The notes beneath the pieces were generated by a model. That model worked only from the letters and a program-made list of their open reading frames with translations. It had not been told where the DNA came from and ran no database searches. A program made the translations under genes and the position numbers. Of a stretch of DNA of 29,375 nt, positions 14,354 through 21,974 are shown piece by piece (within the stretch, counting starts at the first letter, position 1; the number at the start of each line of letters is the position of its first letter). Source of the stretch: an uncultured Duganella sp. (GTDB taxonomy: Bacteria; Pseudomonadota; Gammaproteobacteria; Burkholderiales; Burkholderiaceae); contig CAMLSG010000046.1 in assembly GCA_946482635.1 (NCBI GenBank), positions 1-29,375 of the forward strand. Direction: 5' to 3'.

Positions 14354-16282
14354 TTAAGCCTCCACCAGGAAGCGGCTGCGCATTTCAAGGTGCAGCGCGT
14401 GGCAGAAGTGGGTGCAATACATCCAGAACGCACCGGCATGGTCAGCCTTGAAGGTGACCGACTTGGTCTCCTGCGGGTTGACGATGAAGTTGATGTTGTA
14501 GGTCGGCAGCGCGCAACCGTGAGTCAGGTCTTCCACCTTGTCATGGTTGGTCAGCGTGATCGTCACCTCGTCACCCTTCTTCACTTTGATGACCGGCATG
14601 CTGAAGGCAGGCGCCTGCGACATCAGGCGTACATGCACCTTGTTGCCGTTGCGCGTAATGCCTGCGTTATCCGCCGTTACCTTGTTCGGGAAGTCGTCCA
14701 TGTTGTAGATCTGGCGCGTCTTCACGATATCGCGGCGCACGATGATTGCGTCGTGCGGTTCCGGATAAGCGGTATGGTCGGAAATGATCACCATCTTGTC
14801 GCCGGTGATGTCGATCAGCTGCTCCGTTTCGCTGTGCAGCGGGCCGACAGGCAGGAAGCGGTCCTTCGAGAACTTGTTGCCCGAGTTGAAGTACTTGCCG
14901 TCGGCTTCCTTGGTTTCGCCCATCGAAGCGTAGCCATGGCCCGGCTGGTAGTGCACATCCACGCGGTCGACCACGGGCTTCACGGTCTTGTCGCCCTTGA
15001 ACTGCGCGATGGCGGCTGCCACGTTCCACTTGACGATCTGGCTGTCCAGGAACAGGGTGGTGAAGGCGTTGCCCTTGCCGTCGAAGGCAGTATGCAATGG
15101 GCCCAGGCCGATTTCGGGCTCCGCCACGACTGCATCGCGTTCGGTTTTCAGCTCGCCGTCGAACCACTTGGCGACCAGCGCCACTTCGATCACGGTCGCA
15201 GTCGGCGACAGCTTGCCGGAGCAGACCATGTACTTGCCGTCCGGCGAAGCGTTGACGCCGTGCGGGTTCTTGCCGACAGGGACATAGCAGGTCACCGCAG
15301 TCTTCGGATCGGCATTGGCTGCCTTGCGGCCGTCAACCACAGGCACTTTGGAAGAGCCGATGGTGGTGAACTTGCCGGCCTTGACCAGCGCTTCCACGCG
15401 CGCCACGTCGAAGAACACGCAGGCATCGCGTTCGGCGGCCATCATGCCTGCCTGGTCCGGCGCGTTCTCGGTGTTGTACTGGTTGGAGCAGGCAAAGCGG
15501 CCGTCATAGGACGTCGCGGTCAGGTCCATATTGCCGTCAACACGCACCTGCCAGCGCACTTCCATGGATTCCGCGTCCACGCAGGTGAACAGCGAACCCC
15601 ACTTGGAAGGGTCGTCCAGGTCGCGCCCGTCGTTCGGGAACGGAATGGCAAATTCGGCGCCGCAGAACACGCGGGTGGTGTGGTTGATCGACTTGTCGAC
15701 CGGATCGCACTTGTCCGGGAAGATACCGTGGAAGCCTTGCACGTTTGGCAGTTCGGTGATCTTGTCGCATTCCATGGTGTCCATGCGGATGCGGGCCAGG
15801 CGCGAGTGGATCTTGTCGTTCACCCACAGGAAACGGCCATCGTAGGTGCCGTCCTTGTAGCTGCCGTGAACGTGGTGGGTATCGCCGGTGGTGTATTTCA
15901 GGCTACCGTCAGGCTTGGTGCCGATGATGGCCTTGGACTCGTTGGTGATACCCCAACCAACCATAGGATCGATATTGAAAACAGGGATGCGGCGCAAAGT
16001 CCGTCCGGATGGAACGCCCATGATGCGTGCCTCGCCGGAGTGGCCGCCGCTGGAGAACAGGTAATAGTCATCCAGCTGGCCAGGTTCCACATGCGCCTTG
16101 CTGGCGCCATGCGACTTGGCCGCTGCTGCAGCAGATGCTGATGCAGAACCGGGCGCCCCCGCACCGTTCTCCTTGCAGCCTGCCAGCACGCCAGCGCCGG
16201 CCAGGCCTAACGCTGCACTCTTACCCAGGAATCGACGGCGGCTATTTGCCGGCGCGTCATTTACCTCATGATCGCTACCCAT
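14354..16282 (-). CDS. nosZ: NosZ, nitrous-oxide reductase (Tat-exported, clade I-like)
   Basis: This 642-residue enzyme reduces N2O to N2 in the periplasm (EC 1.7.2.4). It has a twin-arginine signal (SRRRFLGKSA, residues 14-23). The beta-propeller carries the CuZ histidines seen in GDTHHVH, QGFHG, NPHGV, GPLHT, QPGHGY and EPHD. The C-terminal cupredoxin domain holds CuA with ligands H588, C623, C627, H631 and M634 (CTHFCHALHLEM). The Tat signal and overall sequence fit clade I NosZ, in the form seen in Burkholderiales. Two oddities appear. LAGC at 33-36 forms a good lipobox followed by a Ser/Ala-rich linker. The residue between the CuA cysteines that is Trp in Paracoccus and Pseudomonas is His625 here. 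The gene is first in its operon, with GGAG upstream of the ATG. Confidence 0.97.
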   Translation of the reverse strand: MGSDHEVNDAPANSRRRFLGKSAALGLAGAGVLAGCKENGAGAPGSASASAAAAAKSHGASKAHVEPGQLDDYYLFSSGGHSGEARIMGVPSGRTLRRIPVFNIDPMVGWGITNESKAIIGTKPDGSLKYTTGDTHHVHGSYKDGTYDGRFLWVNDKIHSRLARIRMDTMECDKITELPNVQGFHGIFPDKCDPVDKSINHTTRVFCGAEFAIPFPNDGRDLDDPSKWGSLFTCVDAESMEVRWQVRVDGNMDLTATSYDGRFACSNQYNTENAPDQAGMMAAERDACVFFDVARVEALVKAGKFTTIGSSKVPVVDGRKAANADPKTAVTCYVPVGKNPHGVNASPDGKYMVCSGKLSPTATVIEVALVAKWFDGELKTERDAVVAEPEIGLGPLHTAFDGKGNAFTTLFLDSQIVKWNVAAAIAQFKGDKTVKPVVDRVDVHYQPGHGYASMGETKEADGKYFNSGNKFSKDRFLPVGPLHSETEQLIDITGDKMVIISDHTAYPEPHDAIIVRRDIVKTRQIYNMDDFPNKVTADNAGITRNGNKVHVRLMSQAPAFSMPVIKVKKGDEVTITLTNHDKVEDLTHGCALPTYNINFIVNPQETKSVTFKADHAGAFWMYCTHFCHALHLEMRSRFLVEA

Positions 16283-16319
16283 GTTTCAATACTCCTACTC
16301 TGTGTTATTCCAGAGCAGG

Positions 16320-16325
16320 ACTGTA
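16320..16325 (-). promoter_or_regulatory. -10 hexamer of the predicted nosZ promoter
   Basis: Read on the minus strand this is TACAGT, four of six matches to TATAAT. It would place transcription start at about 16313, leaving a 30-base leader before the nosZ ATG. There is no -35 hexamer, which is normal for a class II activated promoter with an activator centred at -41.5. Confidence 0.5.
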
Positions 16326-16347
16326 CGGATTAACGATCAAAAAAGAA

Positions 16348-16361
16348 TTGACTCAGGTCAA
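16348..16361. promoter_or_regulatory. FNR/DNR-type box upstream of nosZ
   Basis: TTGAC-TCAG-GTCAA is a perfect 5-base inverted repeat with a 4-base centre, the pattern of Fnr/Anr/Dnr-family sites (TTGAT-N4-ATCAA and variants with C/G at the fifth position). Its centre (16354.5) is exactly 41.5 bases from the start point predicted from the -10 hexamer at 16320-16325. That is the standard class II activator position. Activation of the nos operon under low oxygen or nitric oxide is expected. Confidence 0.8.
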
Positions 16362-16400
16362 GTGCATGAACAATCCATCTATTCGCCCTGCAAATACCGG

Positions 16401-17048
16401 TCAGGCTGCCGCCTGCGCAGGCGAATACTGCGCCACCTGCGCCGCCAGCGCTTTCTGGTACGCAGGGCGGGCGACGCAGCGCTGCTGGTAGGCCTCGACC
16501 GCCGGGAACTGCTCGCGCAGCCCGGTGCCATCCAGCAGCCGCAGGACGGTGGACATCATGATGTCGGCCACGCTGAAGGTCCCGGCCAGGTACTCGCAGC
16601 CGGACAGCCAGCCTTCCAGGTCGCCCAGGCGGCGATTCACCATCGCCTCCAGTGACGGCCGGCGCTCGACCGTCCAGGCCTCGCCCGCATGGAATACCGC
16701 CAGCTCGACATAATTGCCGAAATAGGGCTCGACCGAATTCAAAGCGGCGTATAGCCACATCTCCGCCACCTGGCGCTCGCGCGCACCAGACGGCATCAAT
16801 CCAAGCTTGTCGCCCAGGTGGCGCAGGATCGCACCCGACTCGAAGATCGACTGCTCGCCATCCAGCAGCACAGGCACCTGCCCGAAAGGCTGCTGCTGGC
16901 GGTAGGTCGACGACTTTTGCTCGTCAGGGCTGATGGTCTTGACGGAATACGCCTGGCCCGCCTCCTCCATCGCCCAGCGCACGCGCAGGTCGCGCACATA
17001 ACCAACAGCGAAATCAGGAACGGAACGCAAAGTAACCAGGGTGTACAT
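16401..17048 (-). CDS. Glutathione S-transferase family protein
   Basis: The protein has 215 residues. The N-terminal thioredoxin-like domain contains the glutathione-binding segment QPFGQVPVLLDGEQSIFESG (conserved cis-Pro in QVPVL and Glu-Ser in FESG). The all-helical C-terminal domain carries GTFSVADIMMSTVL, the usual GST N-capping box with its Asp. No N-terminal catalytic Tyr/Ser/Cys is certain; VTLRSVPDF offers a Ser. It probably conjugates or reduces small electrophiles in the cytoplasm. AGGAGA precedes the ATG. It diverges from a TetR regulator across a perfect inverted repeat, so repression by that protein is likely. Its end lies 118 bases upstream of nosZ, and the nosZ FNR box sits in that gap. 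Confidence 0.88.
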   Translation of the reverse strand: MYTLVTLRSVPDFAVGYVRDLRVRWAMEEAGQAYSVKTISPDEQKSSTYRQQQPFGQVPVLLDGEQSIFESGAILRHLGDKLGLMPSGARERQVAEMWLYAALNSVEPYFGNYVELAVFHAGEAWTVERRPSLEAMVNRRLGDLEGWLSGCEYLAGTFSVADIMMSTVLRLLDGTGLREQFPAVEAYQQRCVARPAYQKALAAQVAQYSPAQAAA

Positions 17049-17102
17049 GTTTGTCTCCTAGAGGTTGGGGTGTGAACATGTGGGAAGGTTACGGGGATAC
17101 AT

Positions 17103-17122
17103 AATATGTTCAAGAACATATT
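17103..17122. promoter_or_regulatory. Probable TetR operator between GST and tetR genes
   Basis: AATATGTTC (17103-17111) and GAACATATT (17114-17122) are perfect 9-base arms separated by AA. The 20-base palindrome lies 40 bases upstream of the TetR start and 55 bases upstream of the GST start. TetR-family proteins commonly bind such sites between divergent genes, repressing both. Confidence 0.7.
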
Positions 17123-17162
17123 TTGAATCGGACGCATAATGCGAACCGAGGAGGAAATACCC

Positions 17163-17744
17163 ATGCCTTACACCGCAGAGCACAAAGAGCGCACCCGCGC
17201 CAGGATCGTCGAATCGGCACGCAAGCTGTTCAACCGCCACGGCTTCGAACAGGTATCAATCGAGACCATCATGTCCGAAGCCGGCCTGACGCGCGGAGGT
17301 TTCTACAACCACTTTGAAAGCAAGGATGACCTGTACGCTGCGGCCGTGGCCAGCTTCACCACCTGCAACCCATTCCGCAAAGAAGTCGCCAAAGCGCCCG
17401 TGACCGACCAGCGCGACATGGCGCGCCGCCTGGTCAACCTCTACCTGAGTGACGAAGTGCTGGAGGATATCGAGAACCACTGCCCACTGTACGCCCTGCC
17501 CGGCGACGTAGCCCGCGCCGGACTGTTGCCTCAGCGCGCCTACACTGACCTGATCCGCAACCTGACGCGCATATACGAGTACGCGTTGAAAGACTTCAGC
17601 GACGGCGCACAGCGCGCCCAAGCCATTGTCTCGCTGTGCGTCGGCGGCATGGTGCTGGCCCGTACCACCGACGATCCCGCGCTGCGCGCCTCCCTGCGCG
17701 CGGCCGCACGCCAGCAGGCGCTGGTGCTGCTTGGCACGAATTAA
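17163..17744 (+). CDS. TetR/AcrR-family transcriptional regulator
   Basis: The protein has 193 residues. The N-terminal helix-turn-helix domain is standard for Tet[21 protein letters not shown], then [20 protein letters not shown] and [10 protein letters not shown]. The C-terminal ligand domain is helical and shows no identifiable ligand site; a Cys ([10 protein letters not shown]) could sense electrophiles but that is a guess. The ATG at 17163 is chosen over 17139 because GAGGAGG sits 7 bases upstream. The palindrome at 17103-17122 between this gene and the GST gene is the likely operator. The stop overlaps the convergent DJ-1 gene by 4 bases. Confidence 0.92.
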   Translation: MPYTAEHKERTRARIVESARKLFNRHGFEQVSIETIMSEAGLTRGGFYNHFESKDDLYAAAVASFTTCNPFRKEVAKAPVTDQRDMARRLVNLYLSDEVLEDIENHCPLYALPGDVARAGLLPQRAYTDLIRNLTRIYEYALKDFSDGAQRAQAIVSLCVGGMVLARTTDDPALRASLRAAARQQALVLLGTN

Positions 17745-18322
17745 GGCTTGATTTCGGTACCCAGGACCTTAAGGAATTGCGCCATCCATTGCGGATGCGC
17801 GGGCCACGCCGGCGCCGTCACGAAATTGCCGTCAGTGACTGCCTGGTCCATCTCCACCGAAACGTACTCGCCGCCGGCCGAGCGCACTTCCGGCGCGCAG
17901 GCAGGATAAGCCGAGATGCGCTTGCCCTTGATGACGTCCGCCGCAGTCAGGATCTGGGCTCCGTGGCAAATCGCTGCAATCGGCTTGCCCGCCTTGGCAA
18001 ACTCCTGCACCGTTTCCAGCACGCGCGGATTGAGGCGCAGATACTCCGGCGCCCGCCCGCCGGCAATCACCAGCGCATCGTAAGCCGAGGCACGCGCATC
18101 ATCAAAGCTCGCGTTCAGCGCGAACTGGTGGCCAGGCTTTTCGGTATAGGTCTGGTCGCCCTCAAAATCATGGATCGCGGTCTTGATCTTCTCGCCCGAC
18201 TTCTTGCCGGGGCAGACCGCATGCACGGTATGCCCAACCATCTGCAGCGCCTGGAACGGCACCATGGTTTCATAGTCTTCCGCAAAATCGCCCGTCAAAA
18301 ACAGGATCTTCTTGATTGCCAT
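17741..18322 (-). CDS. DJ-1/PfpI-family protein (glutamine amidotransferase-like)
   Basis: The protein has 193 residues with the DJ-1/PfpI fold. The nucleophile elbow [10 protein letters not shown] holds C119. [15 protein letters not shown] supplies the preceding strand-loop, and [13 protein letters not shown] lies in the C-terminal region. Family members act as glyoxalase or deglycase-type stress proteins, proteases or chaperones, so the exact activity is open. The ATG at 18322 is preceded by AAGGAG; upstream frame extension is noncoding. Just before the ribosome site is a small palindrome, TGCAA-AC-TTGCA (18336-18347). It diverges from a GlxA-type regulator that has its own DJ-1-like domain, a common pairing that suggests joint regulation. 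Confidence 0.88.
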   Translation of the reverse strand: MAIKKILFLTGDFAEDYETMVPFQALQMVGHTVHAVCPGKKSGEKIKTAIHDFEGDQTYTEKPGHQFALNASFDDARASAYDALVIAGGRAPEYLRLNPRVLETVQEFAKAGKPIAAICHGAQILTAADVIKGKRISAYPACAPEVRSAGGEYVSVEMDQAVTDGNFVTAPAWPAHPQWMAQFLKVLGTEIKP

Positions 18323-18463
18323 TCCGATCTCCTTGTGCAAACTTGCATGACGAAATGCGCTCACGATGTGCAGCGCGCCTGACGAGAATAACACTGGTCG
18401 CCAGCGCCCGCCTTTGATGGCGCGTATGATGGGATTACCTCCTTTTACGCCAAGGTTACTATT

Positions 18464-19399
18464 TTGCTGAAAATCGGATTCCTCCTGCCGCCCGGCTTCC
18501 AGATCATGGGCCTGGCCGCCGCATCCGCCTTCGAACTGGCCAACACCACGGCAAAAAAGCGCCTGTACGATATAGGCTTCTTCTCCGCGCACGGCGGCCC
18601 GGTCATGAATTCGTTTGGGGCCTCCGTCGAGACGCAGCCGCTGGCACGGCGCCGCCTCGATACCCTGATCGTGTGCGGCCTGGTCGCACCCGCCCCGACC
18701 GACAAGCAGCTACTGGACCGGCTACGCGCCGCTTCCAGGCTAGCCCGCCGCACGGCTTCCGTCTGTACCGGCACCTTCCTGCTTGGCGAAGCGGGCCTGA
18801 TCGACGGCCGCCATGTCACCACGCACTGGCTGTTCGCCCGCACCCTGCAGGAACAGTTTCCCGCTGCCCAGGTGGATTCGGACCGCATCTTCATCAACGA
18901 CGGCCCGGTCTGGACCTCAGCCGGCATGAGTACCGGCATCGACCTCGCGCTCGGCCTGGTGGAAGCCGACTATGGCGCCGAATTGGCAACGGCAGTGGCG
19001 AAGAAACTGGTGGTCTACCACCGCCGCGCCGGTGGCCAGTCGCAGCATTCCGCCATGCTGGAACTGGGCGCCAAGTCCGACCGCATCCAGCGCGTGCTGG
19101 ACTACGCCCGCCGCCATCTCGATTCGGAGCTGTCGGTGCAAGAGCTGGCAAATGTCGCCCACCTCAGCCCACGGCAGTTCAGCCGCGCCTTCACCAGCGA
19201 GACCGGCCAGCCGCCGGCCAAGGCCATAGAACGCCTGAGGGTTGAAGCTGCCCGGCTCATGATCGAGCAAAGCCGGCACACCATGGAGGAGATTGCTGCT
19301 GCGACAGGATTCATCGACACGGAACGCATGCGGCGCGCCTTCCTGCGCGCATTCGGGCAGCCGCCGCAAGCACTGCGCCGCATCGCAAGAATGTCCTGA
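18464..19399 (+). CDS. GlxA-type AraC-family regulator with DJ-1-like domain
   Basis: The protein has 311 residues. The N-terminal half is a DJ-1/PfpI-like domain ([27 protein letters not shown] and the elbow [18 protein letters not shown]), followed by [15 protein letters not shown]. The C-terminal half holds two AraC helix-turn-helix motifs: [20 protein letters not shown], then [21 protein letters not shown] ending in [10 protein letters not shown] in place of the usual FG-SP--YR. The start is a TTG at 18464: it is the only start that keeps the first beta strand, and AAGG lies 8 bases before it. It diverges from the DJ-1 gene and precedes an exported hydrolase that it may control. Confidence 0.9.
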   Translation: MLKIGFLLPPGFQIMGLAAASAFELANTTAKKRLYDIGFFSAHGGPVMNSFGASVETQPLARRRLDTLIVCGLVAPAPTDKQLLDRLRAASRLARRTASVCTGTFLLGEAGLIDGRHVTTHWLFARTLQEQFPAAQVDSDRIFINDGPVWTSAGMSTGIDLALGLVEADYGAELATAVAKKLVVYHRRAGGQSQHSAMLELGAKSDRIQRVLDYARRHLDSELSVQELANVAHLSPRQFSRAFTSETGQPPAKAIERLRVEAARLMIEQSRHTMEEIAAATGFIDTERMRRAFLRAFGQPPQALRRIARMS

Positions 19400-19419
19400 A
19401 AGGAGGTATTTAGGACATT
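19390..19419. promoter_or_regulatory. Inverted repeat between GlxA-type regulator and hydrolase genes
   Basis: AATGTCCT (19390-19397) and AGGACATT (19412-19419) are perfect 8-base arms with a 14-base spacer, overlapping the regulator's stop codon. It is followed by TTTACGCCA (19418-19426). The same 9 bases occur at 18444-18452, upstream of the regulator itself, and GGAGGTA is present near both, in opposite orientations. It could be a binding site of the AraC-type regulator. There is no T-tract, so it is unlikely to be a terminator. Confidence 0.4.
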
Positions 19420-19482
19420 TACGCCATTCCCCGCGAGACCTATATTGGAGCTATCTCGAATCCTCCGATAAGGAACTTCAAT

Positions 19483-20424
19483 ATGTCAGCGCTCAAGAAA
19501 ACCCTCGCAGCCGTCACCGCAACTGCCTCCCTCGCCCTGGCTGGCCATGCCAACGCCACGGCCCCCAAGGAAGAAGTCAGCTTTGTGCAGGTCAGCCCCG
19601 ATATCACCTTGCGCAGGCTGGTCGTCAGCAACCCCAGCCCCAAAGGCGTCGTGCTATTCCTGCATGGTTTCCCCGAAACGATGCTCACCTGGCGCAGCCT
19701 CGCGCAGCAGTTGGGGAGCGAATATGAAGTCCACGCCTTCGACTGGCCAGGCTACGGGGAATCTTCGCGCCCTTCCACCGACAAGTTCAGCTACGCTCCA
19801 CGCGATTATGCGCAAGTGCTGAAGGCCTACATCGACGCCTCGGGCATCGACAAGTCAAAACTCGTGATTTATGCCACGGATATCGGCGGCCTGCCATCCA
19901 TGCTGCTCGCGCTGGAACAACCGAACATTGCAAGGCAGATCATCGTCGGCGACTTCGCGCCGCTCGACCGGCCGCAATTGATGTCCGAGCGACTGCGCAA
20001 CCTGAAGGCCCCGCAAACTGCAGAAACGATCCGCAAAGCCCTCAACCAGGGCCGCGACGATACCATTGAAAACGCCTTCCGCCGCGGCCTGGACCCCAGC
20101 GAACAATTCGCGATCCAGCAGGACGTCAAGGCCGATATGCTCGCAGGCTGGGATAAAGGCAGCATGAGCACTGCCGATGCGTTCTACCACTACTACTCGC
20201 ACTTCACACGCGACCAGCAGTACTTCGAAACCAACCTGTCACGCCTGACGGCGCCGGTGAAAGTGGTGTGGGGCGAGAAGGACATCTACATCGACAAGAA
20301 AATGGGCGAGGAATTCGCCGCCAAGTCAGGCAAGCCGTTCATCGTCATGCCCAAGCTTGGCCACTATCCCCACTTGCAAGCGCCTCAACAAACCAGAGAC
20401 GAAATCCGTGCTGCGTTTGAGTGA
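19483..20424 (+). CDS. Exported alpha/beta hydrolase, haloalkane dehalogenase/epoxide hydrolase-like
   Basis: The protein has 313 residues with a signal peptide (MSALKKTLAAVTATASLALAGHANA-TA). The alpha/beta hydrolase core shows the oxyanion segment FLHGFPETMLTW, DWPGYGESSRP and the nucleophile elbow YATDIGGLP with D133 in place of Ser. The other triad members are D267 (WGEKDIYI) and H294 (LGHYPHL). An Asp nucleophile is typical of haloalkane dehalogenases and epoxide hydrolases, so it probably opens an epoxide or carbon-halogen bond. The periplasmic location is unusual for those enzymes. AAGGAA lies before the ATG. It follows a GlxA-type regulator, with an inverted repeat between the two, and ends 9 bases from a convergent gene. 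Confidence 0.85.
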   Translation: MSALKKTLAAVTATASLALAGHANATAPKEEVSFVQVSPDITLRRLVVSNPSPKGVVLFLHGFPETMLTWRSLAQQLGSEYEVHAFDWPGYGESSRPSTDKFSYAPRDYAQVLKAYIDASGIDKSKLVIYATDIGGLPSMLLALEQPNIARQIIVGDFAPLDRPQLMSERLRNLKAPQTAETIRKALNQGRDDTIENAFRRGLDPSEQFAIQQDVKADMLAGWDKGSMSTADAFYHYYSHFTRDQQYFETNLSRLTAPVKVVWGEKDIYIDKKMGEEFAAKSGKPFIVMPKLGHYPHLQAPQQTRDEIRAAFE

Positions 20425-20433
20425 GGGCATTTT

Positions 20434-21924
20434 CTAACGGCGGGAGCCTGCCTCGTTGAACACCAGGGACAGCTTGCCGCCGGTCTTGCTGCCACAGCTA
20501 CGCTTCGCCTGCTCAGGCGATAGATCGGCATCGAAAGACGCCTGGCGCACCGGTCCGGCATGCGGCAGCGTAAGCGTGGCGGCGCTACCGTCGTACATGA
20601 CGATCGCTGGCAGTTCCTTGCCATCTTTCCCCTGCGGATTGAAGACATCCACTTCGGCGGCATGGCCGGCGATGCTGAAACGGCATTCGCCAGCATGCTG
20701 TTCATATACGTATTCGAAAGAGCGTTCACCCTTCTGGTCAATCTTGATGCGGCTAAGGCTCAATGAGTGCTCGACACCCGCCAGCGTCTGGCTGAAGCGC
20801 GTGTCGCCGTCGATGGTCCCCGTGTTCAGCGCAAGCTTGCCCGCCGCATCCCTGGAGATGACGAACCACTGGCCCAAATTGGTCGCAGCGTAAACCGGTT
20901 CACCGGGCGCCAGCCGCACAGCGGATTCCTTGCCGGTTGCCGGCGCGATAGCCAGCAGTTCCGCTGCCTTGCCCTGCTTGGTGCATGGTGTGCGCAAGGC
21001 AAGTACCCGGTCACCGTATTCCGATAACGACGTGGTCTCGCAGAATTTGCTCGGGAAGCTTGCCAGCGATTGCTGCTTGCCTTCAGCACTGGTTACCGCC
21101 AGCGTCGATCCGGCGTCGTCGTAAGCCAGCGAATAGATGGCGCCCTGTTGCGAAACGCCTGCCACCACATTGCGCGGGACCTTCTTGAACGGCCGCACGC
21201 TCCATGCATAGCCGCCACTCGCCAGGACACGCGAATTCGCGTAGTCATTGTCGCCACCGTCCTTTGCTACTTTCGCCGGCATGAACGACCCTGCAATATG
21301 CACGTTTTCGCCGACAAAGCGCGCCTCGGAACCGCTCCAGAAGGCGCCCGTCTTACGCACATTCAGTTTGCCCTCATTCAGGCGCCGGTCTGCCACGAGC
21401 GTAAAGAAAGAGTAATACTCGGAGGCGTCGTCCTCGTCCTTGATATAGCCTGCAACCTGCACTCCGTTTGCCGACACGCCCAGCGCGTGGCCGTATTTAT
21501 TGCGTCCCGGGATAGCAAGTTTCTTCTTTCCGAGCTGCTTGCCCTGCATGTTGAACTGATACAGGTAGACCATGCCCTGGTTCAGCGAGCGCGGGAGTTG
21601 CGTATCCACGTTTGCCAGCAGGTAGGCGTTGTCGCCATCGATTGCGCATTGCACCGGGTGCAGAGATGCGTTACCGTCAGGCACAGGTACCTGTGCCTGG
21701 GCGAGGACAGCGTCGCGCTTAAGATCAAGCAGCAGCAACTCCGCAGTGCCCTGCATGGACTCAGGATCAAAGCGACTGCCAAGCAGGCAAGCGCGCGCAT
21801 TGTCGGCAGCAAAACCAAGATGCGTTGGCGAGAACTTCTTGGCGTTAAGTGGAAGGGGTGCGGCGAGTACGCTGGAGAATGCCAGGCCAGCCAGGATGGT
21901 TCCGTAAATTCGAATAATGTGCAT
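20434..21924 (-). CDS. Secreted protein of unknown function, possible beta-propeller
   Basis: The protein has 496 residues with a signal peptide (MHIIRIYGTILAGLAFSSVLA-AP). I do not recognise a family. The body has repeated strand-rich units with DNARACLLGS, DGDNAYLLANVD, NGVQVAGYIKDED and DAGSTLAVTSAEGKQ, which look like blades of a beta-propeller. A C-terminal segment after about residue 390 (ECRFSIAGHAAEVDVFNPQG) looks like a separate beta domain. No catalytic motif was seen. There is no clear ribosome site before the ATG. Instead a promoter-like motif (21929-21969) ends 4 bases upstream of it, and the same motif precedes the lipoprotein gene at 27417. The gene follows the CE12 esterase gene on the same strand, so a role in polysaccharide use is possible by context only. 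Confidence 0.75.
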   Translation of the reverse strand: MHIIRIYGTILAGLAFSSVLAAPLPLNAKKFSPTHLGFAADNARACLLGSRFDPESMQGTAELLLLDLKRDAVLAQAQVPVPDGNASLHPVQCAIDGDNAYLLANVDTQLPRSLNQGMVYLYQFNMQGKQLGKKKLAIPGRNKYGHALGVSANGVQVAGYIKDEDDASEYYSFFTLVADRRLNEGKLNVRKTGAFWSGSEARFVGENVHIAGSFMPAKVAKDGGDNDYANSRVLASGGYAWSVRPFKKVPRNVVAGVSQQGAIYSLAYDDAGSTLAVTSAEGKQQSLASFPSKFCETTSLSEYGDRVLALRTPCTKQGKAAELLAIAPATGKESAVRLAPGEPVYAATNLGQWFVISRDAAGKLALNTGTIDGDTRFSQTLAGVEHSLSLSRIKIDQKGERSFEYVYEQHAGECRFSIAGHAAEVDVFNPQGKDGKELPAIVMYDGSAATLTLPHAGPVRQASFDADLSPEQAKRSCGSKTGGKLSLVFNEAGSRR

Positions 21925-21928
21925 GACG

Positions 21929-21969
21929 GAAATATTACCAGAAAGGCAATCAAGCCTCGTGCACGATTC
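21929..21969 (-). promoter_or_regulatory. Conserved 41-bp promoter-like motif, copy 1
   Basis: On the minus strand it reads GAATCGTGCACGAGGC, then 13 variable bases, then TGGTAATATTTC. Four further bases lead to the ATG of the 496-residue protein. The copy at 27422-27462 has 15 of 16 bases of the first block, all 12 of the second, and the same spacing. TAATAT resembles a -10 hexamer whose start point would fall at or next to the A of ATG. TCGTGCACGA is a 10-base palindrome at about -36. Confidence 0.65.
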
Positions 21970-21974
21970 AATGC

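Noticed and set aside
14390..16141. 583-residue open frame on the plus strand opposite nosZ, and similar long antisense frames opposite nosR, nosD and GH115
   Set aside because: These are antisense shadows with biased composition; the opposite strand carries clear families with catalytic motifs.
16330..16340. TTAACGATCAA near the nosZ promoter as a second FNR/NNR site
   Set aside because: The half-sites are too close together for a Crp/Fnr dimer site; only the box at 16348-16361 has correct spacing.
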